Source: a bacterium 1XD42-54 (GTDB lineage Bacteria; Bacillota; Clostridia; Lachnospirales; Lachnospiraceae). Taken from it: a DNA stretch of 64,000 nucleotides. The DNA lies in assembly GCA_003612585.1 (NCBI GenBank), contig RAZH01000001.1, positions 186,001 to 250,000 of the forward strand. The letters are read 5' to 3'. Position numbers and translations under genes: made by a program. This document shows, piece after piece, positions 44,981 through 53,103 of the stretch. Under the pieces are notes generated by a model. It saw only the letters and a list, made by a program, of their open reading frames with translations, had not been told where the DNA came from and ran no database searches. Positions within the stretch are counted from its first letter, which is position 1, and the number at the start of each line of letters is the position of its first letter.

Positions 44981-45951
44981 TCTGATTTCCACGCCTCCCC
45001 ATCCAGGCCTGCTGCTCTCCAGCTTTCATAATCAAAGCCTTTCTTTACACTGGTGATTCCTGTATACACAAGATCCGGTGCGTTTACGCCATTGTTGATG
45101 TATTCTTTCAGACAAACCACAGCCTCCTCTATCTGCTCATAAATATTCTGCACGACCGCGGAATAATAGCGGCCTTCCTGAATGTACTCCCAGATATGAT
45201 CAGACAGATCAGAACAGACCACCTTCACCTGTTCCGGCCCACAACGCAATTCCTGCAAAATTTCTCCTGCCATGTCCGAGGAAACACTTTCCGTACAGTA
45301 AATCGCGTCCAACTCCGGGTGTTCCTGCAACATGTTCCCGATCAGACGGCGGATTTTTGTTCGGTCCTCCTCACATTCCAATACCTCAAGAATCTTCATA
45401 TTCTCCTGCTCTTTCAGAACACGCTCGAACCCCGCTACGCGGTCCGCCTGACTTGTGTTGTCTAGCCTGGAGACGATAATTCCGACGTTGGCCTGTCCAT
45501 CTGTGGCCTCGACCATATCGCGGGCGGCCAGTTGTCCAGCCCTGCAATTATCCGCCCCCACATATCCGCTGCGGTTCGTATCGCGCAGATCCGAATCCAC
45601 CAGCACCACCGGTATGCCCTCCTTTTCCGCCTCGTTCACCAAATCTGCAAGCTCCCTGGAGTTCCCGGTTCCAACTGTAATAATTCCGTCCACATTTGCC
45701 AGAACCGCTTTCCGGAGCGCTTCGATCTGTTCATCATCACTCGTGCTCCCAAAACTCACACATTTGATATTCGCCCGCTCCAGCTCAAACATATCCGGCA
45801 TTTCATAATTCTGTTCTTTCCACACCTGCGGATAAATGAGCATAAACCGATAATTCAGTTCATAGGCTACCTGCTTTTCCGCAAAAAACGAATACATAAC
45901 CCCGAAAAGTACCAAACAGTTCAAACCCACCAAACATAAATACCTTTTCAT
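44977..45951 (-). CDS. Membrane-anchored sugar-binding sensor protein (XylFII-like)
   Basis: A 324-residue protein with an uncleaved-looking N-terminal helix (YLCLVGLNCLVLFGVMYSFF) and a Peripla_BP_4 domain (VDGIITVGTGNSRELADLVNEA, IPVVLVDSDLRDTNRSGYVGADN, QADRVAGFERVL, LDAIYCTESVSS). No permease or ATPase adjoins it; instead it is coupled to a kinase and regulator. This matches the XylFII-LytS-YesN sugar-sensing arrangement known from Clostridium beijerinckii, where the binding protein controls the kinase. The ligand is unknown. ATG 45951 has GAGGAAGTGG upstream; the frame extends further into the preceding gene without a better start. Confidence 0.85.
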   Translation of the reverse strand: MKRYLCLVGLNCLVLFGVMYSFFAEKQVAYELNYRFMLIYPQVWKEQNYEMPDMFELERANIKCVSFGSTSDDEQIEALRKAVLANVDGIITVGTGNSRELADLVNEAEKEGIPVVLVDSDLRDTNRSGYVGADNCRAGQLAARDMVEATDGQANVGIIVSRLDNTSQADRVAGFERVLKEQENMKILEVLECEEDRTKIRRLIGNMLQEHPELDAIYCTESVSSDMAGEILQELRCGPEQVKVVCSDLSDHIWEYIQEGRYYSAVVQNIYEQIEEAVVCLKEYINNGVNAPDLVYTGITSVKKGFDYESWRAAGLDGEAWKSE

Positions 45952-45970
45952 CCACTTCCTCTTTTCCCGC

Positions 45971-46417
45971 TTATCTCCTTGCCACAATTTTCGGCCGTTT
46001 CCGGAACCACCGGTTTGGCAGAGAAAACACAGCAATAATCCCAAATACAATGGCGCCGATCGCTTTGAGCACAGCAAGTCCCTGGCTGACTCCTGACGCC
46101 GTATCGCCGATCATCAGATTATAAATCATATCGTAGAGGCCGATTCCCGGCACAATCGGAAAAATCCCTGGTATCATAATCACATTGGTCGGAACCTTAC
46201 GCACTACTGCCAAGATCCTTGCCAACAGCACGATCACTACAGTTGCCATAAAAGACGCAACGGCGGCAGAGCTGTTTGCCAGAGTCACAGCATATACCAC
46301 CCAGCCGATTCCACCCACCAGGCCGCAGACCAAAAACTGACTTGACGGTACCACAAACAGGATGCCAAATGCGATTGTCCCCACAAACGCCGCGGCTGTT
46401 TCCAGAAGCAAACCCAT
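45971..46417 (-). CDS. Threonine/serine exporter family protein, C-terminal half (ThrE_2/YjjB-like)
   Basis: A 148-residue membrane protein with about four to five helices and the motif PTNVIMIPGIFPIVPGIGLYDMIYNL, typical of the ThrE_2 domain (PF12821). It forms a two-gene exporter with the preceding gene, equal to one fused ThrE protein. Members export threonine and serine in actinobacteria and organic acids (YjjPB) in E. coli; the cargo here is unknown. Its ATG lies one base after the partner stop codon, with GGAGGTG upstream. A longer frame starts inside the partner gene and is rejected. Confidence 0.88.
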   Translation of the reverse strand: MGLLLETAAAFVGTIAFGILFVVPSSQFLVCGLVGGIGWVVYAVTLANSSAAVASFMATVVIVLLARILAVVRKVPTNVIMIPGIFPIVPGIGLYDMIYNLMIGDTASGVSQGLAVLKAIGAIVFGIIAVFSLPNRWFRKRPKIVARR

Positions 46418-46418
46418 C

Positions 46419-47204
46419 TCAGACACCTCCCATACCAAACAGTCGGAATGCAATACACACCCCCGCCGCAATACAGATAAAAATCAGCATTGCATCCAGG
46501 AGCCGTATACTTCCTGAAATGTAATCACTGTCCGCAATATCACGAATTCCGTTCACAAATGCAACACCCGGAATCATTGGTATAATTGAACCCATAATTG
46601 TCTGTTCCAAATGATTGACAAGTCCCAGACGCAGCAGAAAAATACAGCCCGATGTCGCCAAGATACCACCCAGGGTGTGAAGAACCACTTTCGGAAGTCT
46701 GTATCTTTCAACTGCCGTAAAGAAAAACCACAGAATCAGTCCCATCAAAAGTGCTCCAAAGCAATCCTTTGCGTCCCCTCCGAACAGATAGCAGAAAGAG
46801 CCCGCCCCCACTCCGGAAGCCGCAATATACTGCCATATATTTTTCTTCTTTCCACCGCGCACACATTCAAAACGTGCAAGCGCCTGATCAAGTGACAAAT
46901 CCATCTGTTCAATATCTCTGGAAAGGCTGTTCAGTTCACACAGTTTACTCATATCCACACTGATCTGCGGAATATGCTGGAAGCTGACATTCTTTGCCTC
47001 CTCACCCTTTTCCAGATTGACAAACACACCATTAGAAATAATAAAAATCTGACGTCCTGTCACACCATAATGCAGCGCAATCCGGTTCATTGTATCCTCA
47101 ACCCGCGATATTTCTGCCCCGCATCGGATCAACTCCTCTCCCACACCGGCCGTCAGCTTCAAAATCTTTTTCAAGTCTCCCACAATACACCTCTTGTTTA
47201 CCAT
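46419..47204 (-). CDS. Threonine/serine exporter family protein, N-terminal half (ThrE/YjjP-like)
   Basis: A 261-residue protein with a soluble N-terminal part (LTAGVGEELIRCGAEISRVEDTMNRI) and about five helices (FCYLFGGDAKDCFGALLMGLILWFFF, IMGSIIPMIPGVAFVNGIRDI), as in PF06738. ATG 47204 has little ribosome signal; a GTG at 47183 with AAGAGGTG six bases upstream would begin at MGDLKKILKL, nearer the family start, and may be the true one. No clear promoter lies between it and the rplT terminator, so it may depend on read-through. Confidence 0.87.
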   Translation of the reverse strand: MVNKRCIVGDLKKILKLTAGVGEELIRCGAEISRVEDTMNRIALHYGVTGRQIFIISNGVFVNLEKGEEAKNVSFQHIPQISVDMSKLCELNSLSRDIEQMDLSLDQALARFECVRGGKKKNIWQYIAASGVGAGSFCYLFGGDAKDCFGALLMGLILWFFFTAVERYRLPKVVLHTLGGILATSGCIFLLRLGLVNHLEQTIMGSIIPMIPGVAFVNGIRDIADSDYISGSIRLLDAMLIFICIAAGVCIAFRLFGMGGV

Positions 47205-47221
47205 AATCCGACAGAAACCAG

Positions 47222-47258
47222 AAAAGCACTGCAGTCCTCCGCGGAATACAGTGCTTTT
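47222..47258 (-). terminator. Terminator of the infC-rpmI-rplT operon
   Basis: AAAAGCACTG (47222-47231) and CAGTGCTTTT (47249-47258) form the stem, with a TCCGCGGA palindrome in the loop; on the minus strand it ends CTTTTCTGGTTT. It lies 35 bases after the rplT stop codon and only 18 bases before the thrE start. Confidence 0.8.
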
Positions 47259-47293
47259 TTATCATTCTTCTTTATTTATTCGAACCCTGCCGC

Positions 47294-47650
47294 TTAAGCC
47301 AGTTTTGTCTTTGCGAGCTCTGCCAGTGTTGCAAAGCCTTCTGCATCATTTACTGCCATGTCAGCTAGAACTTTTCTGTTCAGCTCAACACCTGCCAGCT
47401 TCAGACCATACATAAACTTGCTGTAGGAAAGTCCATTCAGACGTGCGCCTGCATTGATACGTGCAATCCAGAGCTGTCTGTACTGACGCTTTCTCTGCTT
47501 ACGTCCTGCATATGCGCTTGTCAGAGCGCGCATTACGGACTGTTTTGCGATTCTATACTGTTTGGAACGGGCTCCTCTGTAACCCTTTGCCAACTTTAAT
47601 ACTCTGTTATGTCTTTTCTTAGCGTTCAAACCGCCTTTGATTCTTGCCAT
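47294..47650 (-). CDS. rplT: Ribosomal protein L20
   Basis: A 118-residue, very basic protein ([24 protein letters not shown]) of the usual length and sequence for L20. It is a primary binder of 23S rRNA needed early in large-subunit assembly. In Firmicutes it also represses its own operon by binding the infC leader. It is the last gene of the infC-rpmI-rplT operon, 25 bases after rpmI. Confidence 0.98.
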   Translation of the reverse strand: MARIKGGLNAKKRHNRVLKLAKGYRGARSKQYRIAKQSVMRALTSAYAGRKQRKRQYRQLWIARINAGARLNGLSYSKFMYGLKLAGVELNRKVLADMAVNDAEGFATLAELAKTKLA

Positions 47651-47675
47651 GTCTTATTTCCTCCTTCGCCTCATC

Positions 47676-47873
47676 TTATAAATACGGTAAAATCTTCTTC
47701 ATGTTCTGAGCATTCGTAGCGTCTGTAATCGTCGCCTGTCTCAGATTCCTCTTTCTCTTTGTAGACTTCTTGGTTAAGATATGGCTCTTATAAGCTTTGC
47801 TTCTTTTCAATAAACCTGTACCTGTTTTTTTGAAACGTTTTGCAGCTGCTCTGCTGGTTTTCATTTTTGGCAT
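47676..47873 (-). CDS. rpmI: Ribosomal protein L35
   Basis: A 65-residue basic protein ([20 protein letters not shown]), the standard size for L35 of the large ribosomal subunit. Middle gene of the infC-rpmI-rplT operon, 33 bases after infC, with a good AAGGAGG site before its ATG. Confidence 0.98.
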   Translation of the reverse strand: MPKMKTSRAAAKRFKKTGTGLLKRSKAYKSHILTKKSTKRKRNLRQATITDATNAQNMKKILPYL

Positions 47874-47906
47874 CTTATAGTTCCTCCTTGTATTAAAATA
47901 TCTGAA

Positions 47907-48413
47907 TTAACGTTTTTCCGACAGGAAAATAGTAAGACTCCTGCCCTCCTGCTTGATCGGTTTGTCAACGACTGCAACGTCCTCAAGCTCTTTTGCGAAA
48001 TCTTCAAGAATATAACGGTGGGCATTCATATGCGCCATCTCACGTCCACGGAAACGAAGCGTAACCTTTACCTTATTTCCCTTGGTGACGAACTTTCTGG
48101 CATTATTTACCTTGGTATTTAAATCATTTACATCGATGTTCGGCGATAATCGAACCTCTTTGACTTCGATCGTTTTCTGTTTTTTTCTGGCCTCTTTTTC
48201 TTTTCTGGCCAGCTCATAACGATATTTTCCGTAATCAATAATCTTGCAGACCGGCGGCTTTGCGGTCGGAGCAATCTTTACTAGGTCAAGTTCTGCTTCC
48301 TTTGCCAGCTTCATCGCATCTTTTGCAGACATGATTCCAAGCTGTTCGCCGTTCTCTCCGATAAGACGGACTTCACGGTCCCTGATTTGTTCGTTGATCA
48401 TTAATTCGCTAAT
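47907..48413 (-). CDS. infC: Translation initiation factor IF-3 (AUU start codon)
   Basis: A 168-residue factor with the IF3_N domain (MINEQIRDREVRLIGENGEQLGIMS) and IF3_C domain (VKVTLRFRGREMAH). It prevents subunit joining and checks the start codon. The ribosome site GGAGGTG (48426-48420) is followed after six bases by ATT at 48413, reading ISELMINEQ. Starting at AUU is a known property of infC that lets IF-3 repress itself. The GTG at 48428 lies ahead of or inside the ribosome site and cannot be used; ATG 48401 would drop conserved residues and is badly spaced. Confidence 0.93.
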   Translation of the reverse strand: MSELMINEQIRDREVRLIGENGEQLGIMSAKDAMKLAKEAELDLVKIAPTAKPPVCKIIDYGKYRYELARKEKEARKKQKTIEVKEVRLSPNIDVNDLNTKVNNARKFVTKGNKVKVTLRFRGREMAHMNAHRYILEDFAKELEDVAVVDKPIKQEGRSLTIFLSEKR

Positions 48414-48419
48414 GGTACG

Positions 48420-48594
48420 CACCTCCACACATCGATATAAAAAGAGTGGATAACATCGTTATCCACTCATAATCCTCACATACAAAACACAGATACCTTC
48501 TGTGTGCTGCTTTGCTCCCGATATGAACCGACGGTCACCTCTGTGCCGCGGTGAGAGTGGATACTCTGCTTTCCTGTTAATTACAACCTTTTAT
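48420..48594 (-). promoter_or_regulatory. infC leader with attenuator (L20-leader type)
   Basis: The 180-base leader contains a textbook terminator, GAGTGGATAAC / GTTATCCACTC (48444-48454 with 48458-48468), followed by TTTTTAT on the minus strand. Upstream, TATCCACTC (48563-48555, minus strand) is exactly complementary to the GAGTGGATA arm (48468-48460), giving an alternative antiterminator. This is the layout of the Firmicutes L20 leader, where L20 binding favours termination. That L20 is the ligand here is inferred from the family. Confidence 0.78.
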
Positions 48595-48623
48595 ACTTTA
48601 CCACAGACTTACTGGAATGTCAA
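48595..48623 (-). promoter_or_regulatory. Promoter for infC-rpmI-rplT
   Basis: On the minus strand TTGACA (48623-48618), spacer 17, TAAAGT (48600-48595): a strong housekeeping promoter. An AT-rich tandem 13-bp repeat lies 14 bases further upstream. Confidence 0.85.
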
Positions 48624-48636
48624 ACCATTTTTTACC

Positions 48637-48662
48637 CATGAATAGAATTCATGAATAGAATT
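48637..48662. repeat. Two tandem copies of a 13-bp repeat
   Basis: CATGAATAGAATT occurs twice in a row just upstream of the infC promoter. It may act as an UP-like AT-rich element or be of no function. Confidence 0.6.
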
Positions 48663-48743
48663 AATATTTTGAAGTATTTAACGGAAATACTCCCCGAAAA
48701 AGATCGTCTTAAACTTGTAAGAAATGAAGCGGAAAAATACGAA

Positions 48744-48766
48744 GAGGGGCCCCCAGACGGCCCCTC
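48744..48766 (-). terminator. Terminator of the amylase gene
   Basis: GAGGGGCC (48744-48751) pairs with GGCCCCTC (48759-48766); on the minus strand TTCGTATTTTT follows. It lies 57 bases after the stop codon. Confidence 0.7.
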
Positions 48767-48822
48767 CACATAAAATATTGCAAGTTTTAGCTGTATATCA
48801 TCTTTCTTCTGTATCGTTTACC

Positions 48823-50808
48823 TTACTGCAAAACTACCATTGCATACGGCGCCAATGTCAAATCCTGTCCAGCCAGATTGCTGATTTGATCGGTTCCGGC
48901 CTGGAATGCCACTTCTGTGAATGCCCCATAATTCGGATCATCCGTAATCTGCAGCTGCTTCTCTTCACCGGTCAGATTGATCAGTACCAGAACTCTTTCT
49001 TCCTGCGTCATACGAATATAAGACACTACCTCCTGCGACTCCAGCGTATACGTATCAATATCTCCATTCATCAATGCCGGAATTGACTTTCTGGCCCCAA
49101 TGATTTCCTTGTAATGTGACAGCATCGACTCTGGATCATCCATCTGCGCTTCTACGGATGCCTCACCGCCCAGGCTGTATACTACGTCGTTATAGTTCGC
49201 AAGTCCTGTCTGTGCAGCCCCATCCGCTGCAAACGGCTCCTCAAACCATGCCATACACTCTCTTATGGTGGGGTCTGGTTTTGCCCCGTCCATTCCTATT
49301 TCTTCTCCATAATAAAGGAACGGTCTGCCCGGCAATGTCAAAAGCAAATCAGCAGCCACTTTTGCATGGTTTTCTGCCTGGTCCGCATCCTCTCTCGGAA
49401 TCAGATTTCCTTCCTCATCCGTAAGAATATTGGCCACAAAAATATCGTCTGCCGTCTCATCAAACTGATAGCGAAGCAAACTGATCAGTCGGTTCTGATC
49501 GTGGTTTGTTATAAACGGACAGTCCACAAATTCATAATCCGAACCCGCACCCAGTTTATTATAGTAATCAACCAGTCCGGTCACAAGATTCAAATCCGTA
49601 TCTTCGGAAAGCCTGTTTGTCTCTGATGCAGCCGCCGGATCATACTTCGTAGTCTCGTTCGATACTGCCTCATAAATCTTGCCGGAAAGATTAAAATCAA
49701 AGATACTGTGAAGTCCTCCTTCGGAAACAAACGGAACCACATTGTCCGTATTCTTCTCCCATACCTCTCCAACCAGATAAACATCCGGATACTTTGCTTC
49801 TAAATCTGCCCGGAAATCTCTCCAATATTCCATATTTTTTTCAAAAATATAATCACTGTAAATATTCGAATAATAATCACCATAAATATGACGCGCCGCA
49901 TCCAACCGGAATCCGTCCACACCTGCTTCCAGCCAATAGCTTGCCACATCCTTGATTTCCTCACGCAAAGCGTCGCTGGCATAATTCAGATCCGGCATTC
50001 CAGAACCAAAAATACCTATATAGCGATAGCCAGGAACGATTTCCGGCTCACTGCCCTCTTCCGGGGCTTCTAACATTCCCCACTCAATCATTCTCTGTAC
50101 CATGTCTGGCAAATCATCGGTGCGGTTCCATACCGTAGCCTCTGGTCCCCTGGTTGCATTATCAAACATCGGATACTGTACCGTATATCCCTCCATAGAA
50201 CCGTGTTCTGCAAGATATGCTTCCTCTTCTTCATGAATTTCTTCTGCTGTTTTTTCTACAAAATTTGCATCGTCCGGAACAAATGTAAAATAATCCCAGT
50301 AAGGATTTTCGCTTCCATTTTCCAGAACCGGACCTTTCAGGGCCTCCTGAAACCAAACATTGCTAAAACCACAATGATTCACTACCAGGTCCATAATCAC
50401 TTTAATTCCATACTCGTGACACGTATCCAGCATACTTTTGAATTCTTCGATTGTACCGTAATCACTGTTTGTCTCATAGTAATTCCGTACATCATAACAG
50501 TGATCGCTGCCAGAATCTGTAATCGGCATCAGCCAAATTCCGGTGATCCCCAGTTCTGCCAGATATGGAACCTGTTCCTCTATACCTTTAAAGTCTCCAA
50601 TAGAGTCTCCGTTTGAATCGCGAAACGCACGTACAAAAATTTCATAGTAGACATCGCCTGCCTGCTCGTCGATCATTCCATCCTTCGCTTCAAATCCTGA
50701 AGCGCCGGCAGCAACACCTGTCGTCTGCATGCCAAACAACATGGCTGCTGCAAGACCAGGTGCCAGAAATCTTTTCCAAAACTGATTCGTTCTTTTTCTC
50801 TGCTGCAT
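48823..50808 (-). CDS. Secreted GH13 alpha-amylase family glycosidase
   Basis: A 661-residue enzyme with a signal peptide (FLAPGLAAAMLFGMQTTGVAAG). The GH13 barrel shows region I DLVVNHCG, region II DGFRLDAARH with nucleophile Asp303, region III LVGEVWE with Glu348 and region IV FITNHDQNR with Asp437, plus a C-terminal all-beta domain (VLVLINLTGEEKQL). A long B-domain insertion holds about residues 165-280. It should cleave alpha-1,4-glucans such as starch or maltodextrins outside the cell. No starch-binding module is seen. ATG 50808 has AGGAGG eight bases upstream. It is a single-gene unit between its own promoter and terminator. Confidence 0.94.
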   Translation of the reverse strand: MQQRKRTNQFWKRFLAPGLAAAMLFGMQTTGVAAGASGFEAKDGMIDEQAGDVYYEIFVRAFRDSNGDSIGDFKGIEEQVPYLAELGITGIWLMPITDSGSDHCYDVRNYYETNSDYGTIEEFKSMLDTCHEYGIKVIMDLVVNHCGFSNVWFQEALKGPVLENGSENPYWDYFTFVPDDANFVEKTAEEIHEEEEAYLAEHGSMEGYTVQYPMFDNATRGPEATVWNRTDDLPDMVQRMIEWGMLEAPEEGSEPEIVPGYRYIGIFGSGMPDLNYASDALREEIKDVASYWLEAGVDGFRLDAARHIYGDYYSNIYSDYIFEKNMEYWRDFRADLEAKYPDVYLVGEVWEKNTDNVVPFVSEGGLHSIFDFNLSGKIYEAVSNETTKYDPAAASETNRLSEDTDLNLVTGLVDYYNKLGAGSDYEFVDCPFITNHDQNRLISLLRYQFDETADDIFVANILTDEEGNLIPREDADQAENHAKVAADLLLTLPGRPFLYYGEEIGMDGAKPDPTIRECMAWFEEPFAADGAAQTGLANYNDVVYSLGGEASVEAQMDDPESMLSHYKEIIGARKSIPALMNGDIDTYTLESQEVVSYIRMTQEERVLVLINLTGEEKQLQITDDPNYGAFTEVAFQAGTDQISNLAGQDLTLAPYAMVVLQ

Positions 50809-51082
50809 ATAACAACCCTCCTGCGCACTCAAACAGAATCTTCGTTCAAAATCTTTTGCATTTTACCGAACATTCTATTTTTGATTTTCTGTATCTTATG
50901 GCCACATTCTACATTTTTATTGTAGCATGCCTATGCGCAGGAAACCATGGAGTAACGTTTTACATTTACAAAACAATCCTCCATCACGTTTTCCTTTGCC
51001 CGCTCTTTTTTTGCTAAGCACAGTTTCATCTTTTTTGTATTGTCACTATTGTATTGTCAATGTCCGGAAAGCTTCTGAGGTC
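50809..51082 (-). promoter_or_regulatory. Promoter region of the amylase gene
   Basis: On the minus strand TGCTACAAT forms an extended -10 (TACAAT at 50924-50919); no clear -35 is found. Further upstream TGTAAAACGTTACT (about 50965-50952) resembles LacI/CcpA-type operators with an AACGTT centre but does not match the full cre consensus. Nothing else is seen in this gap. Confidence 0.45.
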
Positions 51083-51793
51083 TTATTTGAAAAAATGCAC
51101 AAGCGCGTCCTTTACATACGCCATATGCTCCGTATTGCCCATAATGCAAAGTACTGCGGACTCATCCGTAACGCCATACTCGGCCAAAAATGCACTGCCT
51201 GACAGATCAATTCCATAAGGCTTTGCATCATAATAAGATACAATGTTTCCTTCTGTGTCCCGCTCGGCCTCCCGGCCTTCCAGCATACGCCCAGCAAGCT
51301 CCCGGTACGTCTCCTCCGGCAGACATTCGCTCAGGTCGGCAAACATTCCGAGTGCGCATCCGTCCTCAAAATAATCCCTCGGACAGATCGTTAGATCAAT
51401 CGCAGACGCTGACATCTTTGTCACAAAAGCCATCTGCATCTGATAGTCGTCCAGCCCGTAATTCTCCACGGAAACATAGTCGTTGCGTCCCAGATCCAGA
51501 TATTTTTCAAGTGATTCATTCAGCTCCTCTGCCTGAGGAATACGGCTTTCATTTACAAAGGCCACTGATAACACGCACTCTGAGCGGTTAAAAAACATTC
51601 CGTTCAGCAGGCTTCCCACTGCAATCAAAACGGCAAGAACGACCACCACCTTCATCAGATAGTAGTCTTTAAAGTATTGCAGCTTCTGCTTTCTGGTAAG
51701 ACTTTTGAGGTCTTTCCTTCCAAATGAATCATCCCGTTTCTGATAAAGAACAGAATCATCCCCCAATGCCGTCTTTTTGTGTTCAATATTCAT
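51083..51793 (-). CDS. Conserved-type one-helix membrane protein of unknown function
   Basis: A 236-residue protein I do not recognise. A charged cytoplasmic N-terminus of about 45 residues (LTRKQKLQYFKDYYLMK) precedes one helix (VVVVLAVLIAVGSLLNGMFF) and an extracytoplasmic domain with LTICPRDYFEDGCALGMFADLSECLP and YGIDLSGSAFLAEYGV. The outer part has the look of a small solute-binding-like fold, but this is a guess. GAGGTGCAGGG precedes the ATG. It has its own promoter and lies downstream of the LysR gene in the same direction. Confidence 0.8.
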   Translation of the reverse strand: MNIEHKKTALGDDSVLYQKRDDSFGRKDLKSLTRKQKLQYFKDYYLMKVVVVLAVLIAVGSLLNGMFFNRSECVLSVAFVNESRIPQAEELNESLEKYLDLGRNDYVSVENYGLDDYQMQMAFVTKMSASAIDLTICPRDYFEDGCALGMFADLSECLPEETYRELAGRMLEGREAERDTEGNIVSYYDAKPYGIDLSGSAFLAEYGVTDESAVLCIMGNTEHMAYVKDALVHFFK

Positions 51794-51838
51794 CCCTGCA
51801 CCTCTTTCCTGGCGTTCTTATATCAAACGCATATGCTC

Positions 51839-51867
51839 ATTTTATCGGATCTGGGCACTCTGTGCAA
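51839..51867 (-). promoter_or_regulatory. Promoter for the unknown membrane protein
   Basis: On the minus strand TTGCAC (51867-51862), spacer 17, TAAAAT (51844-51839), 45 bases before the ATG. Confidence 0.55.
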
Positions 51868-51906
51868 ATGAAAAATCAATAAACTGATCCAGCGTAAATA
51901 CGCAGT

Positions 51907-52851
51907 CTACTCCTCCGTAGTCATCATCTCGATCAGCTTTTTCATTGCAAAGGTCACATATCTGTTTTTATTGTATGCAATGTATGTCTCACGCGCCGTA
52001 AACCTGCTGTCAATCGCATAAAAATACAGAGAATCATTCTTGGGGGACGGCTCAATCAGACGATTACTCAGAATCGTAGCGCCCATACCCAGGCTGCAAA
52101 AATTGTACGATATCGCAGACTGATCGACCTCCATAACAATCGGCGGACTGATATATGCCTCACGGAACAGAAGATCCGTACATTCACGCAGATAGTTTGT
52201 ATTTCTGAGCAGAATAAATGACGTGTCGCCCAGTTTTGACAGTGATACCATTTCTTCTTTTGAAATATGATAAGGCATCTGCTGCAGTTCCTCGTAGCTG
52301 AAACGTTTCTTTGCAGTCAGTTCCTCATTGACCGGAAAGCATCTTGGAATCGCAAGAATCAGCCGTTCCTGATAACAGACTTCCTGCACATACCGGTGAG
52401 AATCCAGCGGTTTACTTGTCAAAACGAGATCCACCTCCGCAGAGTTTAACTGCTGAATCGACCCGCGCGTGCAGGATTCCGCAACATGAACCGTAATGTT
52501 CGGATACTGCTGCTTAAACTTTGCAATCACAACAGGTACTTTATAGAGAAGACCGAGATTCGTTCCGCAGAGCGTTACCTCTCCGCTTTCTAGAGTTTTT
52601 GCGCTTGTTATGTAATCCGAAAGCTCCTTTTCGATGGCATAAATTTTGCCGATGGAACGGATATATTCTGTGCCAAAAGCAGTCAGTTCAATCGGACGTT
52701 TTCTCCGGTCAAAAATCGGACAGCCGATCTCTTCCTCTTCTTTTAATATAATTGCACTGAGCGCAGGCTGCGAAATGTGCAGCTTTTCTGCTGCTTTGCT
52801 AAAGCTTCCTTCTTTATACACTGCATAAACATATTCATTATGACCGAACAT
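51907..52851 (-). CDS. LysR-family transcriptional regulator
   Basis: A 314-residue regulator with the N-terminal helix-turn-helix (YKEGSFSKAAEKLHISQPALSAIILKEEEEIG) and a LysR substrate domain (VVIAKFKQQYPNITVHVAES, LVLTSKPLD). It is divergent from the threonine aldolase/liv operon, the usual position for a LysR regulator of the neighbouring pathway. The coinducer is probably an amino acid or its metabolite (inference). The ATG at 52851 is six bases from GGGAG; the ATG two codons upstream is closer to that site and less likely. Confidence 0.9.
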   Translation of the reverse strand: MFGHNEYVYAVYKEGSFSKAAEKLHISQPALSAIILKEEEEIGCPIFDRRKRPIELTAFGTEYIRSIGKIYAIEKELSDYITSAKTLESGEVTLCGTNLGLLYKVPVVIAKFKQQYPNITVHVAESCTRGSIQQLNSAEVDLVLTSKPLDSHRYVQEVCYQERLILAIPRCFPVNEELTAKKRFSYEELQQMPYHISKEEMVSLSKLGDTSFILLRNTNYLRECTDLLFREAYISPPIVMEVDQSAISYNFCSLGMGATILSNRLIEPSPKNDSLYFYAIDSRFTARETYIAYNKNRYVTFAMKKLIEMMTTEE

Positions 52852-52857
52852 CTGCAT

Positions 52858-53103
52858 CTCCCTGATATCAGTTTTTCACGAATTATATAGTTATTCTTAT
52901 AATTATATATTAATATAAGTATTTTACTATTTGTCAATCTTTGTTTATAATGATATACAAATTTATATAAATTTTGCCATATTTCTACTTTTTACACGCT
53001 ATATTTTTGTGCTTATTTACGGAATTTTAATAAATATTGTTAAAATTACTCATTCACAGTGACGGAAAATATCCGTTGCACCACTACTAGGAGGAACATA
53101 CAT
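52858..53103. promoter_or_regulatory. Divergent control region of lysR and the aldolase-liv operon
   Basis: Very AT-rich gap without genes. A plus-strand promoter candidate is TTTACT-17-TATAAT (52923-52951). A minus-strand -10 TATAAT lies at 52887-52882. Between them CTTAT-N14-ATAAG (52896-52919) is an inverted repeat in the position expected for a LysR operator. Near the aldolase start, GTGACGGA and TCCGTTGCAC (53059-53081) form a small hairpin just before AGGAGG. Confidence 0.45.

Noticed and set aside
50952-50965. Possible CcpA cre site upstream of the amylase gene
   Set aside because: TGTAAAACGTTACT departs from the cre consensus at the central CG position and at the last base, so it is mentioned only within the promoter entry.
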